This document shows positions 1 to 13,366 of a DNA stretch of 64,000 nt, piece after piece (position 1 is the stretch's first letter; every line of letters begins with the position of its first letter). Below the pieces are notes generated by a model that made no database searches, was not told the DNA's origin, and saw only the letters and a program-made list of their open reading frames with translations. Source of the stretch: Hevea brasiliensis (Eukaryota; Streptophyta; Magnoliopsida; Malpighiales; Euphorbiaceae); assembly GCF_030052815.1 (NCBI RefSeq), contig NC_079493.1, positions 122,413,132-122,477,131 on the forward strand, in the 5' to 3' direction. A program made the position numbers and the translations under genes.

Positions 1-213
1 ACCAATACAAGAAGAGGACTAATTAGTTAAATTATTTCTTTTGTCAAGATCATAACTTTAGTCATGTATGAGGCCTAGGCATCAGCCCAACCCACAAAAA
101 TGTGGGCTCAGACAATTTTTTTTTTCCTTTCCTTGGCTGAAATAAGCATCCTTTTGTTTGAGATTTTAGATTATAAAATTCAATGTTAAACAGAGTTTGG
201 AATAAAAAATTAC

Positions 214-1418
214 CATGAATAAGGCCAGTCAAGTGCAGCCAGTCTTCATTGGGATAGTCCTTTCTAATGGCTTCAGCTGTTTGCAGCAAATGCTCAATTT
301 GAGGTTCATCCAAGTCAGGATCACTCTCATCTACAACATTATTAAGAAGTTCACAACATTCCCATATGCTCATTTCCACTCTGTTCAGCTTGGCATACTC
401 TTCTCTCATCCTTTTCACCTAAAAATCATTCAACATGGTTTTTAAGTTTATTTTTTCTCCCATCTCATCCTAATAGCTTGAACTTTCAATCCAAGATTTT
501 AGGTTTAAGAAACTAATTGGAAAACATGATTGAGTGTGCTCACAAATTCATAGGTCTGGCTAATGTGATTAATCCTGTAGAAATTCTCCACACCTGGTTG
601 CCTCTCACCTCCAGCATCATAATCTCTGTTTTGAACGTATATGTATATATGATCATATTAATGAATCAACTCAAAAAAAAAAAAAAAAAAAATCTAAATG
701 AGTCAACCCAAAACCATTTTCTTGATTTTTTTTTTTTAAATTATTCATATCTGATGTCTCCTCCATTAAAATACCATTATTCAATAAGTATAGTCCAAAG
801 AAAGAAAAGGGGCAAGAGATATTTTCTTGATTGTATGTTTACATGGTTAATGTCCAAAACTGCCATTTGGCATAGGCATATGTCATAGATAGGATACAAA
901 ACCATTAAACGTTCACAATTGTTTATGCTAAAAATAATTAAACCATGCCTTGAAAGTAATTTTAGCTTATTGTGTTTTCTGTTGGGTTATTATTATTATT
1001 ATACAATCAATAAAAGGGAAAAATTGTAATTGATTATTATGAAAAGAGAATAATAATAACCTAAAAGTTTGGCCAAAAGAGTTGGTTTGTGGCACCACAA
1101 ATCCACCGTCCAACACCAGTTCTTTCTCGTCAACAGGGATCTTCTTTTCCTCTTCCTCAAACCCTGTAACTGGAAGGATGCCAAAAAATTATCCAACAAA
1201 CTGAAAGAATTATCTCGTTGATACCCAATATTCAAGTCCAAAAATTTAAATAAAAAAAAAATCTAGGAATTTATAAAAGCATTACACAAAATCAAGAGGA
1301 AAAAACGACGAAACCAAAGATTAAAATTTGCAAGAAAACTTCTCCCAGAAAAAGAAAATTGAAAAAAAAAAGAGCTAAAAAGATTACCAAGCTGTGGTTG
1401 CTCAATGAGAATAGTCAT
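214..1418 (-). CDS. MIOX: myo-inositol oxygenase, 5' part (3' part outside window)
   Basis: Non-haem di-iron oxygenase that cleaves myo-inositol to D-glucuronate in the cytosol, feeding cell-wall sugar synthesis. Exons read on the minus strand are 1388-1418, 1061-1169, 544-625 and 214-418. All junctions are GT-AG and the phase is kept (31+109+82+205 nt, 142 codons plus 1 nt). The product starts MTILIEQP, continues with the plant MIOX signature KELVLDGGFVVPQTNSFGQTF, then HISQTYEF, VKRMREEYAKLNR and SIWECCELLN. The last exon holds the first iron-ligand histidine (IEHLLQTAEAIR) and stops in LIH|D, so the HD ligand pair is split by the intron that runs to the left edge. The remaining metal ligands lie outside the window. 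The start codon is chosen because MTILIEQP is the usual plant N-terminus. It is on the same strand as MED6 but separated by about 1.9 kb. Confidence 0.95.
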
Positions 1419-1526
1419 CCTGAAAGAAGATTGAAACGGAAAATAATATGAAGAAAGCCAATAAAAGTGAAGAAAGCAAGAAAGAAATTAAGAAGGGATG
1501 GCATTGAGGTGAAAGTAAAAAGTAGG

Positions 1527-1534
1527 TATTTATA
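1527..1534 (-). promoter_or_regulatory. TATA box of MIOX
   Basis: Minus-strand TATAAATA lies 109 nt upstream of the MIOX ATG, with a CCAAT-type motif just upstream of it. The ~100 nt leader it implies is pyrimidine-rich, as expected of a plant 5' UTR. Confidence 0.6.
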
Positions 1535-1707
1535 ATTGGCCGGAGAGTCCTTCCCTGAGAATTCGCAGGTCCCGAGTCCTTCCCTGAAAATCCTAACTTT
1601 CTTTCTTTCTTATTACATACTTTATAGGCTTATTAATATCAAATATATATCACAAATTCAATTCAATCCATAGCAAATGTATGTACTTTTACTTTACACA
1701 ACCAAGA

Positions 1708-1744
<37 letters not shown>

Positions 1745-3334
1745 CATGCAAGTTGGCAACAGCAAGAATACAATATGTTTTGGGATTTGTAATATTTTAT
1801 TACTATTTTTTTTCTTTTTCTTATTATTATGTATCCTTTTCTGCAAATATTACGTTATAGAAAAAAATAAATATAATTATATTATAGGATTAGATTTGAT
1901 TTAAACTTTTAGACGTAAGCTTCGGAGTCCTCCAAACCAATGTGGAAAAGTTTGGGAGTCCTTCACGCCAAATCTTAGAACGTTTTGTGATTTGTGGGAA
2001 TTTTTTTTTCTTGATATTGCGTGTGGGACCCGCACAAAGTCATGACTGAGTCAGCTTCACGCTGGACACCACAATTTCATTGCGGCACGTGACCGCTCTT
2101 CTGGGTCCCACTTGACGCGGCAATCTGTGTTGAGTACAGCTACAGTGACAGAGAGACTTGCTTGCACGTCGTTATCAGGCGGTTGCTATGTCCAGTCCTG
2201 AATTCCACTAATGCCACACCAGTTTCTAGTGTCCTAGTTGTAGGGGAAATTATCAGGTAGTGGCGAGTGGCGACTGGTGTCAACCGCAAAGCGTCACCGT
2301 TTGACGTGTTGCAGGAGGCATTATTTTGTCCAATGTGGTGTACGATTTCGATTTTAATTCAAAATTTATCTAAAAATTGAAATTGAAATAAAAATTTCGC
2401 ATATTTTAATTTAATTTTTTTATATTTCTATTGTGTTTTCAGTTCGAATTTTAATTTTTAAAATAATTTTATATAATTATTTTCATAAAAATTATAATAA
2501 TTATTTAAATTTTAAAATTAATTTTCTATATACTAAATAACATATAATATTTAAAATGTTTTATTACATTAAAAATTATAGTATAGAAAAATCTGAGAAA
2601 GTAGAGACATATGATTAACTCTCATGTGAGTTGACCGGCAGTGGAAGCAAAAGTGCCTAAAAGTTTGAATAAAAGCCCAGCCATACATACACAAGTCACT
2701 ATCCCAACCACAGGGAGTAGCAATGTAGCAGCAGCCTGCAATGCAACTAAAAATATCTTGGAATGGTACAATGGTGTACTCAGAATTACAACCACAACCA
2801 ACGCCTCCAATTGCACCACTTCATCTGAGAAAGCCAGTTATTGCCGCATTATTTAAATTATTTTAATTATTGCACCTTTTTACCTGTTTACAGCTAACGC
2901 TGCTTCAATTCAACCACGTTCATTTTGAAAAATTATGTTTGGATTTGGCATCTTAATTGAGGAGTCCGAAGAGAATTCGTGACAAGCTGAAAACTGAAGC
3001 ACCGACACTCTTAGTCTTGACTCATTTCTTCGCTTACTCTTTTATTTTTCTGAAAAATAGATGCAAATAGCACAAGAATTAAATTGACTTCCAACATGTA
3101 TCATTCATGCTACGTAGCTAACAACGTATTGTACGCATAAATAGTAAGATTGAATATCGACACATGTATCCTCATGCTACATCGTTACGTTGTACTTAGC
3201 ATTTCAGATGTAAGAATTTTAGATTAGTTACGAGGAGGTGTGAAATTAGTTGAACAGCCTATTTTCCTAAAGAAATTTCCGTTCCTTGGATGGATAGTTC
3301 TGCTTTCTAATGAGAAAAACAAAAGCTTTGTAAT
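1535..3334. other. intergenic: MIOX upstream region and MED6 3' flank
   Basis: No gene is seen. The less AT-rich part (about 1910-2340) has a G-box CACGTG at 2086-2091 and several TTGAC/TGAC cores, so it is the likeliest distal promoter of MIOX. About 2340-2600 is AT-rich. The two overlapping ORFs at 2622-2856 have no family resemblance and no splice context. Confidence 0.5.
1711..1741. repeat. (GA)15 microsatellite
   Basis: Uninterrupted GA dinucleotide run about 180 bp upstream of the MIOX TATA box. Read on the MIOX strand it is (TC)n, common in plant promoters. Confidence 0.95.
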
Positions 3335-6300
3335 TCAAAACTTCATTCGCTTGGCAGGGCCTTGGTCGATGATTGGATCAACAGAGGGTTGTGACTCTAC
3401 TCCTTGCTGGGTTTCAGCACCTTTCTCTGCTTCTGTTGTTGGAAGAACATAGCCATCTGGAAATGGTGGTGGTGGAGGGGCTGGTGGTAACTGCAAGACA
3501 AGCAACCCCCATAAACCAAATCACTCCTTAGATTGCCTAGAATAAAGCTACAGATTTTCATGGACAGAGAAAGTTATATTCAATGTATTTCTTTGGTTAA
3601 AAGAAATTACCAAAAAAAGGAAAAAGAAAAAACTGATGCATTAATTCATAATAGCATTTCAAGCTTCCTAGATCTGACATTCAAAAGTAACCATGTCAAA
3701 GTAAGCTATCACGAAATAAAAGCTCTGAAATCTCTACCTAACTCCATGCTTATTGTTGCGACATAATATAATATGGAAGAAAGAGAATAACACATTAAGC
3801 AAATGTGTAGATGTAATAATTATAAGCACAAAGCTGTCATAAATAATTGGGTTCTTACAATCATTAAACTGTTCTGGGTATATATTTGAATCATCTAACA
3901 TGCAGGGAAATGAGGAGTGCTGAAGATGTGTAAAAGTTACCTTGCGCTGTAAGGAGGCAAGGATATGATCTATTCGCTTAACTTCCTTGAAGTCAATCAC
4001 GTCTTTACCAGCTTTTGACTCAGAAGGCACACCCTCCCCTTCATCAACTGCATCAGAAATTATGTAAGTATCAACTTATAGAACTTAAAGCTAAATAATA
4101 TGACAGAGAAGGCCTTCATTAAGAACTATGGCAAATACAGACACAAACAAGAAAGAGAAGGAGAGAAATGCAGCGATTGTGCTTTGAATACACATGTTGA
4201 AGTGCTTTAAATTTGTGAATTTTGATAAAGGATTGAAAGGAATGTAGAATCAATATCAACTCAAGGAGGAAAATCGTGTTTGTAACATCTTACAACCACG
4301 ATACTCAACCTCAAAGTTGTGGATAAATAACATTCCGAATGGGGATCATTCTTACCAGTGATAGTTTTAGGGTTACCAAGACAGAATGAGACATTGCCAT
4401 AATATTTATGAACTAGAAGAAATTATCACTGAATACATCGGAAAGCAACTAAATGCATCAAGTTGATAGCATCAACAGGAGATGACCAAAGTGGTGAGGC
4501 TGAGAAAAAGATAAATATAAATCCTAATTAGATAGGGCTCATTATCAAAATCTAACAGCATCTTCTTCAGTCTAGAGGGAACTGCTGAAGGCACCATTGC
4601 ATTTGCAGCTAGTATTAAGATTGTACTACTGATCACTACAACAAATAATTGGAAAATGTTTTTATGCTCCAAATTTTAACCCAAAAAAAAAACTGATGAG
4701 GAGTTGATGAAAATTGAACTTTCAGACACAAATAGGGCAGCTATACAGTTTTAAAAAGGGTCAAATGTAAAGTGGAGTGTGTAAATTCAAGTTATGTCAT
4801 GAGAACAATGAAAGTCATTGTTCAACCTGAAAATAGTTTGGGGCCTCTGCATGTTTAATTGTTAATAAGTCATTCTGCAATAGTTTTCTAACGGAAAATC
4901 TGAAACATCATAATGATGGTAACCAAAATTGATTGCAGTAGTTTGCTACCAGAAACTTTATTCATAATCTTGTGTAAAAGTGGAACTAATAGTTTCAAGT
5001 AGATTGAAAAAACTGTTGTTCCGTCCTGTAACATGTCGTGAAACCACATTTGATTAAAATGGAATTAGTCCTTTCTATTCAAGCAAAAACATCAAGTTTT
5101 CATTTAGAAAGAAGCAAAATGTGTCATCAATTTCAAAGAAGAAAAACAAACCATGAAGGCACTGCATCCCTATGTGTTGTTCTAATGAACAACAAGTAAG
5201 CCGTACTCTCCCAAATGAAAAAGAAAAACTATTCTCCTAAATGAGTAAATTGAGCTAAAAGTTAGCTTCAATACCGTATCCAATCTTTTCCAACTTTGAA
5301 GCAGCGGTAGTAAAGGCCTTTGATATATAATAAAGAGCTCGTCCCTGCCACATGGTTAAAGTCAATCAAGAATAGCTTAGAATAATGCCTTATGAAAAAA
5401 GACATCAGATTATCTTAACAATATGATCTCATTAAGCTTTTTAATTTTTCATCTTTTGATACAAGCACAATCAACATATCAACCCACTGCTATATGTGCT
5501 TTGGAACTTCTTGCTTTGACTTCAGCAATTAAGAACATCATCCACATATATTATACATTTTTTTTTAAAGTTCCACATGTGATGCAAGACATAGAAATGA
5601 AATCTCTGATAACCATAACGAAATTAATCGATTTTCCTTTTCCAAATGTTAAAACGATGCTGCAATACAAAACTCATCCAAATAAGTGCAGCTTTCATGA
5701 ACAACAAAGTTATGAACAAGAAAAGCAGCTTACAATTCGAGCTGCAAAGACATTGCAAAGCTGCGGTGCTTGGTATATTGATCCATCCAAGATATAATAA
5801 GTCAGCATTGCTGTGACTTTCTCAGGACTATCCCTTTTCTGTTTACGAATAACAAAGAGATTGGGTTCCATCACTTCACTCAGCATGTATTCTATGCCCG
5901 TCATTTTCCTTAAAAAAATTATATAAAAAGAAATTTCAAGTTCTTGAATAGAAATTGTTTGACAATGCAGATCAATAATGGCCAATCAATTATCACAAAA
6001 TTAACCAAAAATTTTTTATAATTGGATGTTCCACTATTAAAAACCCAGAAAGAAAGAAATAATGCCCAATCAGACCATAACAAAATTCCATTAAAAAGCT
6101 CTTATTTTCAGATTCTGAAACTGAAATTCTGATTTTGTAAACAAAATCACAGCCTTCCAAAACAAAACAACAAATGAACCACACGTACATAGGTTAAAAC
6201 AAACATACTTACGTGAGCTGGGAGAGATCGAGGGGGTGAATGGACTGTAATCGAAGCTTCTCGTTATTGCAAGTCCAATCATAAAAAGGGGACAACGCGA

Positions 6301-6442
6301 AGTAATCGAATATCAAGTTTCGATCGAGAGGGTAGGTGTTCAGCCATAGCTGGTCTCTGAAGCATATCCCCGTCATGTCCGTCCCAGGCGGTTGCGGCGC
6401 CACTGCAGGATTCCCCTCGAAGTTCGCCCCCGGCGTTGCCAT
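3335..6442 (-). CDS. MED6: Mediator complex subunit 6
   Basis: Subunit of the Mediator head module, which bridges transcription factors and RNA polymerase II in the nucleus. Five exons on the minus strand: 6213-6442, 5734-5908, 5275-5344, 3941-4047 and 3335-3490. Together they give 738 nt (245 aa plus stop), close to the usual ~250 aa in plants. All introns are GT-AG and phases agree. The conserved core [20 protein letters not shown] and [12 protein letters not shown] is in exon 1. [29 protein letters not shown] and [15 protein letters not shown] are in exon 2. [15 protein letters not shown] residues ([18 protein letters not shown]) are in exon 4. The last exon encodes a proline run and ends AKRMKF, a basic tail typical of plant MED6. 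The start [12 protein letters not shown] is the only upstream in-frame ATG near the conserved N-terminus. The gene appears intact. Confidence 0.96.
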
Positions 6443-7142
6443 TTTGCTTAGGTTGAGCAGGCGGACTGTGGAGCTCCTCGAGAAGGTGCTTTGGCAGAAA
6501 ATTTGGGAGCAGACGTTGTTCCTTTATTAAAATTACAATCAGCCCACGGCCCATCTCATATTTATTATTTTATTTTTGTTTTATTAAAATACTAAAATTA
6601 TTTAATAAAGTTATCTTATTTTCTAATTTTCTGATTTAATTTTACCTTCATATATTTCTCCTCTTTTTCTAAATTATGAGAATTTAATTTAAAATCAGTT
6701 AATAGCAATGTTTTTGTATTATATAATGTTTAATATTTTATTTTGAATAGCAGATTTTATATAACATAAAGTAATAAATTAATAAAGGCAATTTCTTAAT
6801 TAAAAATATAATTCATATGCAAGTGTAATTTTTGAAAAATTTTTCTTATTCATAGCAATGAGTAAACCTCATAAGCTGAAGTATAATTTATCATATTCTA
6901 TAATATATATTTAAAATGTCCTCAAAATATTATAATTATAAATTTGATTTCTATGACTTTGATTAAAATAATTCAGAGAAAAGAAAATTTATGATGATAT
7001 AGAAAGTGTGTTACAATCACTAAAATTATAACTCCATTTGCAGCAAATTGAAATATTCTTTTCTAAATGAACTATGAGGCAATGACTTCAACCAAAGACA
7101 AGAAATTGCAGTAACCAAGAAACCCACAATTCACAACAATTA
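6443..7142. other. intergenic: MED6 upstream / RLK-A 3' flank
   Basis: AT-rich spacer. It must contain the MED6 promoter next to 6442 and the RLK-A polyadenylation region below 7143. I see no clear TATA box for MED6 and no further gene. Confidence 0.5.
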
Positions 7143-10100
7143 CTACCTTGCTTGGGGACCTAAAGAAGTTTCAATGTCCGTAATCATCATTTCAATAGAA
7201 CTTGCAGTATTCTCACTATCATTTTTCACCATGGAATTATTTCTACCGGCCATCTCAATGTCCAAGCATTCCTTTAATTCCACTACTACTTCACTCATGG
7301 TTGGCCTTTGAATGGAGCTAGATGATACACATGCCATTGCTATCTCCACAGCTTTCCACACACAGTTTATGTCATAATATCCCCCTAATCTTGGATCCAT
7401 AATGCCTCTTATTTCCCCTCTTCCAAGCATAGGATTAACCCATTGAACTATGTGAGTATTGTCATGGTTCTTGAGTATGGCAGGCTGCCCTGAAATAAGC
7501 TCCAGGAGCACAATCCCAAAACTATAGACATCACTTTTCTCGTTCAACCGATTGGATATGTAATACCTGCAAGAGAAAATGTGTGTAAATGAAAACTTCT
7601 TATATTCTGTGATTAACTAGTTACTGAAACAAGTGCTGGTGTTGCATATGGTTTTCAAGAAGCAAGAAATTAGGCTTACTCAGGATCAAGATATCCGCGT
7701 GTGCCAACAACTGCAGTTGATACATGGGTTCCAGATTCCAATGGCAGGAATCGACACAAGCCAAAATCTGCAACTTTTGCTTGCAATTTCTCATTCAATA
7801 AGATGTTAGCAGTCTTGACATCCCTGTGGATGATGGGCGGCTTGCAGCCATCATGCAGATATTCCAATGCTAAAAATTTCAGTAGTTCATGTTACTTATA
7901 TGCAACAGTATAATAAAAAAACAAGATTTCAAGCAAAATTCACACTGATCATATATTCATATCCAGTGCCTGACCTTGTGCTGTGTCAATTCCTATCTGA
8001 AGTCTCAGTTCCCAAGTCAATACAGCTGCTTTCCCATCTGCTTCAATGGTAAATAAATTATTCATTGTTATCAGGTGAAATTAGACTTCAAATCTTGTTT
8101 TACCTGCTAAATGTTCTTGCAAGTTTCCATTAGCCATATACTCATACACAAGCCCCATGTGTGGACCATCATCACAGTATCCAATCAGAGAAGCCAAGTT
8201 TCTGTGGTGAACTCTTGTCAAAAGCAGTGCCTATTGTTCCAAATTGTGTAAGACTTGTCAATAGTTGTAATATAATTCATACATTAACATTGGCTGCTCA
8301 TACTCAGGTTGTAAATTTCTGTTAAGTCAAGAAATTATGAGTATGAAAATTCAAAATTGAGCACTTGCCTCAGTTTGGAATTCCTTGGATCCTTGAGTTG
8401 AAGATGGTGATAACATTTTGACAGCAACTTGAGTTCCATCTTTCAATTGGCCACTAAAGACTGTTCCAAATCCTCCTTTTCCAATCACCTTCTGGAAGTC
8501 ATTAGTAATTGCTACAAGCTCAGAATATGTGAATTGTCGATTCCTTGCCTCCAATGTCTTTCCATCTTTCTTACTGTTGAAGATAAATCCTGATAGGAAA
8601 AGTTAAAAATCATGTGAAGACTAACAGCAAAAAAATCAGTTCAGGTGATTAAAATATCTCAGCAGCAAATGTACCAAGTTTTTGTCTTCTCTTTAAGTTC
8701 CACAAGATTGCTAAAACACCTAAGACAAGTAAAATTGAAGTGATGGAAGCAACAAGAGGAACAGTAAAATTTTTCTTCTTTTTCTGGCACGGATTACGGA
8801 AACAAAGATCTGTATTTCTGGTAACACTAGCAATAAAACAGACACTCATCAGCAATACATAGAGAGAACTTGAATTCATGATTTTCTGGGAGCATACCTC
8901 AAATTCAGGGTGCCCTTGTCAAATTTATCCACGAGAACAGATGGAACTAAACCTGAAAGCTTATTTCCAGACAAGTTCCTGTAAAGATATAAATTAATAT
9001 ACTCTCACCTTTGCAGTTTCACTAAGGCAATAAGACTATCATATCTATTGATTTGATTAAGGTTATTTCTCTAGATGAACAGGTTAAAAGAGATTAATTA
9101 ATAAATTTCAGTTACTGACAAGGTCTTCAAGGAAGTAATCTCAGACAAAGATTCTGGAATAGATCCACTTAAGCTATTGTATGATAAATCTCTGCAGCAA
9201 ATAAGCCATATACGTTTGGTATTAGCCCTGAGAAACTAAAGTTGATATCAGTCCCTAATGAGATTGCAGCGTTTTGCCTTGTGCATCACTATACTTACAA
9301 GTATTCTAATGATGTGAACCTGGAGAATAGAGGATCTATGGTCCCTTCCAATCCACTTGATGAGAGGTTCCTGGAGACATTACATAAACACTCATAATTC
9401 TTGAAGAAAAACATGGGAACATTGTAGCAGCTGGTTCCGATTATCCTGTTTTCACTTACAGTGAGATGATAAGAGGAGAACTATAACCATTATATCTGCA
9501 GCCCACACTATCCCATGAGTAATTTTCAGGGGCACAAGGATCTCCTTGCCAGATTTTATTCACAGTGTATACTGACTTGATCTTGTTGATAGCATCAACT
9601 AAATAGTTTCCACGAGTAAACAAGATTACAACTCACTTTAAAAACAGAAAAAGGCAAACCATGGTGAAGCTACATGCAAAAGCACTATATTATATATGGT
9701 AAAAACTAATGTTCCTTATGAGGCAAATGAGGCTTATAATTAGCTTGCAACTATAGAAGAAGCATATGGATAATAAACATACCATCAACTTGGTCAGTTG
9801 GTAATTGTTGAACGTCTACCAAACCATAAATCTCCAATGCATTGAGAATAGGTGAAAGAGTTGAATTCTCCATGACATTTATCGAAAATGACACATTTTC
9901 ACGCACAGGAAAATTAGGCTGAATAGTATGTGGTGACAAGTAGTTATCAAGAACAAGTTCATTATACCAGGGACCACCATTGACTGTGATATTTAATATT
10001 CTTTTCTGGCTGACTTGGGTGTTTTCAACCTCAGCAAAGTGTAAGTATATGTAAAACCATCGAGTAGGGTCATTAGGGTACCAAGTAAACTTCAACGTTT

Positions 10101-11910
10101 TGCCTCCATCTGCAGGTATCACAGCAGTCCTCATAACAGCAGACGGAATTTTATAGACATTACTGCTTAAGATGTCACTAGTATATTGTGCACTAATGGG
10201 TTTCCAGCTTGAAACGTTTAGTGGTTGCCATATGCGATCATACATATCGTCTTTGTACCTAATGAAAAGCTGTGATATGTTACTTTCAGGGCAAAGAGAA
10301 AGGGAGAAAAAAAAAAGTTTTCATCAAGATAGGTTTCCTCAGTGTTTCTTGCCTGACAATCTGATTTGTCGTTGAACCAACATCTAGCATTGTGGCAAGT
10401 ACTAATGATCCAGACTGGATCTTATAAGTGTCATTGTTTAGCTGCCTGAGCTCTAAAGCTGATATAATGGGTATTGTAGAGCCAGATTTCAGGAGACATA
10501 CATATATGTAATCTGTTTTAGGAACTTGTATGATTTCTACCGTTCGAATTTGAGACGCATTTTCAAATGTAATGTCCAATTCATCAAAACCAACAGTGAT
10601 TGCAAATTCTGGAACTTCATTTTTGGAGTCATAGTTCCCATACATGAAAGTTGCTCTAATCAAATACTTGTTATTCTTCCCTTGTGGTGTAGTTAAGTTG
10701 TAACAATTCTTGCCTCCAAGCGGAAAGCTTCTAACATTTGAAAGCTGCTGAGAAATTCCACTCAAGAAATCTTCAGCAATATCATGATTCTCTCCAGAAC
10801 TTATATATTGTCCATCCGGAACGTAAGCTATGCCAGTTTTATCATCAATATAACCTTCAACTGTGCCACAATCAATGCTTAGGAAACCTGAAAAAAATAA
10901 TTTGATAATTACAGAGATATGATAATGCTAGGTAGTTGTGCTAGCTTGTAAGTCAGGATCAATTGTACTTTCCAATAAAATAAAAGGAGGAAAAACTGCA
11001 GGCATAAACAGGGCAATATTCTGCTTTTTTGAATCTTTCCTATCAAGAAAACATCATAGGAAAAAGAAAAAATAATGAAGGAGAAGTCATTGAAGACAGG
11101 AGAAGTAATGGTGAGCACTGAAACACAAAAAAGAATTACTAAAGATGCTAATTAAACTATACTGTTTCTTGATTTCTGCTAGAGATGGAGGCATGAGTCT
11201 TGAAGCTTTTCAATCCATTGGAAAAAACTTTAGATAATTCTTTCCTTTATAAAACTTGTGGAAGCATTGAATAAAACATAGAAATTTAGATCAGGAGGCC
11301 ATTCTTTTTTATCCATATATTTTTTTTTCTACATGTAAATTGTCAATTGCAGAACAGAAACTAATTGTTGCAGCATAGACATCTGGATCATTTCTAGGCA
11401 ATGTTTATCAAAAACCTCTTGAGGGTGAAAAGCTTTAACAGATATAAAGGGCAAGCTAATCAGTCTTTTCATCAAGAAAAAATATAACAGTTTTTTTTCC
11501 TAACAATGACTTGCAATCTAATTTAATGCACCTCCTTAACACCGAAAGAACTGCAGGACCCACTGCTGGTTATCTTCTTGTCTTTGTCAGTTCATGAAGT
11601 GATTGTTTGTTATAACATGAGCTGACATAGGATTTTTCATGCAATCATGTTAATAATAAAGTGATATAAATACAAGACAAAACTGGCCATAACCATCCAA
11701 TTCTTTCGCAGCCTATAAGGTAATAGCCAGAAGAATTAATAATCTACTTAAAGGCCACAAATATGACCTAATGAACTTAATCATGCATCTAGAATCAGAG
11801 GGAAAGTTTAGAATCATCACATGAGAGACAGAGAGAGGGAAGGAACCTGATTGATCTTGCCCATGAACCAGCAGTTGAAAAGCTAGGCAACCAAATAACA
11901 CATAAAACAT
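7143..11910 (-). CDS. malectin-like/LRR receptor-like kinase (LRR-RLK subfamily I), RLK-A
   Basis: Plasma-membrane receptor kinase of the Arabidopsis At2g19210/IOS1/FRK1 type. Thirteen minus-strand exons: 11847-11910, 10353-10887, 9783-10258, 9460-9598, 9299-9370, 9120-9191, 8898-8978, 8675-8826, 8369-8589, 8104-8230, 7975-8037, 7680-7869 and 7143-7566. Total 2616 nt, 871 aa. Order: signal peptide (1-19, [17 protein letters not shown]), malectin-like domain from SIDCG (~25-355), WQGDPC hinge, LRRs coded by 72-nt exons (~400-455), Lys-rich stretch and TM helix (~503-523), kinase (~565-840) with [30 protein letters not shown] and LDPEYY. All catalytic residues are present, so it should be an active RD kinase. 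Introns 2 and 9 use GC donors (AG|GCAAGA at 10352-10351 and GAG|GCAAGT at 8368-8367); no GT alternative keeps the frame. It is a paralogue of RLK-B on the opposite strand, with most exon lengths identical. Ligand unknown. Confidence 0.93.
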
Positions 11911-11981
11911 CTCTACTGCTCTTCCGATGCCCTTCCCCCCCTGGGAAAGAATGGCTTTTCAAGTTGTCAACTGTATGTTTT

Positions 11982-12036
<55 letters not shown>

Positions 12037-13366
12037 TTGACATGATTGTTAATTACCCAATGGTGCAAATTTATTATTTATTAATTAAAGAATATCTTGA
12101 TTAGTTTACACAGAAAAGTCTATGATCAATGTAATAGTACATGGCACCAGAAACTTGGTTAAAGTAATCAACTAATTCTGTAGACCACACAACAGAAAAT
12201 TAATGGACAAACTAAAAAAGCTGATATAAAATTTATTTTTTTATAACTTAAAATAGACAATATTTCAAGAGGTCTTTCATACATATGTACATACATTGGA
12301 CATGTATTGATACAGTGGGATAGCTCTGTATTTCAAACTGTATTAAGACCTACAGAACAATCATATTCTACTGGCAAGTTGCGATGAAATTCTTGTATTT
12401 TTAGGCTGAATAAGAAGTGTGAATACAATGTTTCTCATTTTAGTTAGTCAGCCATATAAAACTAATATTGAGAAATATAAGCAAATAATGTGCAAGTTGT
12501 TGATATGATATCTCACCAACTTCTTTCTCTAACATTTTCTGCTTTCGTTTTCAGGAAACTAACGAGGAAAAAAAAAAGCAATTTGCTGAAGCACACCAAC
12601 TTTCAATTTTGTATTACTGAAGTTTTCTCATCATTTTACTTCTCTTGCTGTATAAGAATTTATTATTTATCTGTCTTTAGTTTGGTATGGTCAAACATAA
12701 ACCGGGAAAGTTAACGTGAATAAGATGCTATTATCGGAATGGTGTGTCAAGTGTCAACCGTGGAGATCTGAACTTTATTCCCCTCAATTATTCTTATATT
12801 GGGATTTGGTCACAGAAATTGGTCTGCAGATTTTTTTCCCCCTCGTTATTCCGGTTGAGCAATTTAAAACTAATGTAAAAGATATAAGAAGTGTCTTAGG
12901 CACTCTGATGAAACTTTCTTTGTTTTTTTTGGGTACACAGGTCCCCTAGCACTTGCAGATTTCCAGGAAAAAATTGAACTTCACAACCACAAGCTGTTGA
13001 TGCATTTCATCGATCAGCAGGGAGATTCCAAGCATGACAATCATGCTTGAACTGAATTCATGACAAGCATGACTCTGGGCAGCAATCTTCAATACTTGGT
13101 TCTGCAAAAGCCTTGACTCAATTTAATTCAGAGAGTTCTATTATATTAATGAGTACCATTCATGAATGAAAGCATTTATAAATGGTTAGTTTACAAGCAA
13201 AAGGTAGCATATGGTTGGAGGCTAATTATAACCTGGGAAGACAGATGCTGATGGGGCATAATAAGGACAACATACACATTCATAGCTGGTAAAACCTGTT
13301 TTCCATGCATGGCAGAGGGACCTCAAGGAGTGCGGCTAATATAACCTAAGAAACCGTGCTGCTTTG
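11911..13366. other. intergenic between RLK-A and F-box 1
   Basis: Holds the RLK-A promoter and leader (no convincing TATA outside the (AT)n tract) and the F-box 1 3' flank. Two plus-strand ORFs at 12490-12949 show no recognisable family. From 12976 the sequence is part of the duplicated F-box block. Confidence 0.5.
11994..12033. repeat. (AT)n microsatellite upstream of RLK-A
   Basis: 40-bp AT run about 85 bp upstream of the RLK-A start codon. It lies in the promoter or leader and could mask or act as the TATA element. Confidence 0.95.

Noticed and set aside
2622..2856. Two overlapping ORFs (plus and minus) of 65-71 codons
   Set aside because: No family resemblance, no splice context, and both read the same stretch; chance ORFs in the MIOX/MED6 spacer.
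3533..3766. 77-codon plus-strand ORF
   Set aside because: Lies within the last intron of MED6 on the opposite strand; no recognisable domain.
5423..5797. 124-codon plus-strand ORF
   Set aside because: Antisense over MED6 intron and exon 2; the minus strand is clearly the coding one.
7701..8052. Plus-strand ORFs over RLK-A kinase exons
   Set aside because: Shadows of exons 11-12; the minus-strand frame has all kinase motifs.
12490..12949. Two adjacent plus ORFs (74 and 77 codons)
   Set aside because: Low-complexity, Phe/Leu-rich, no known motif; AT-rich intergenic noise.
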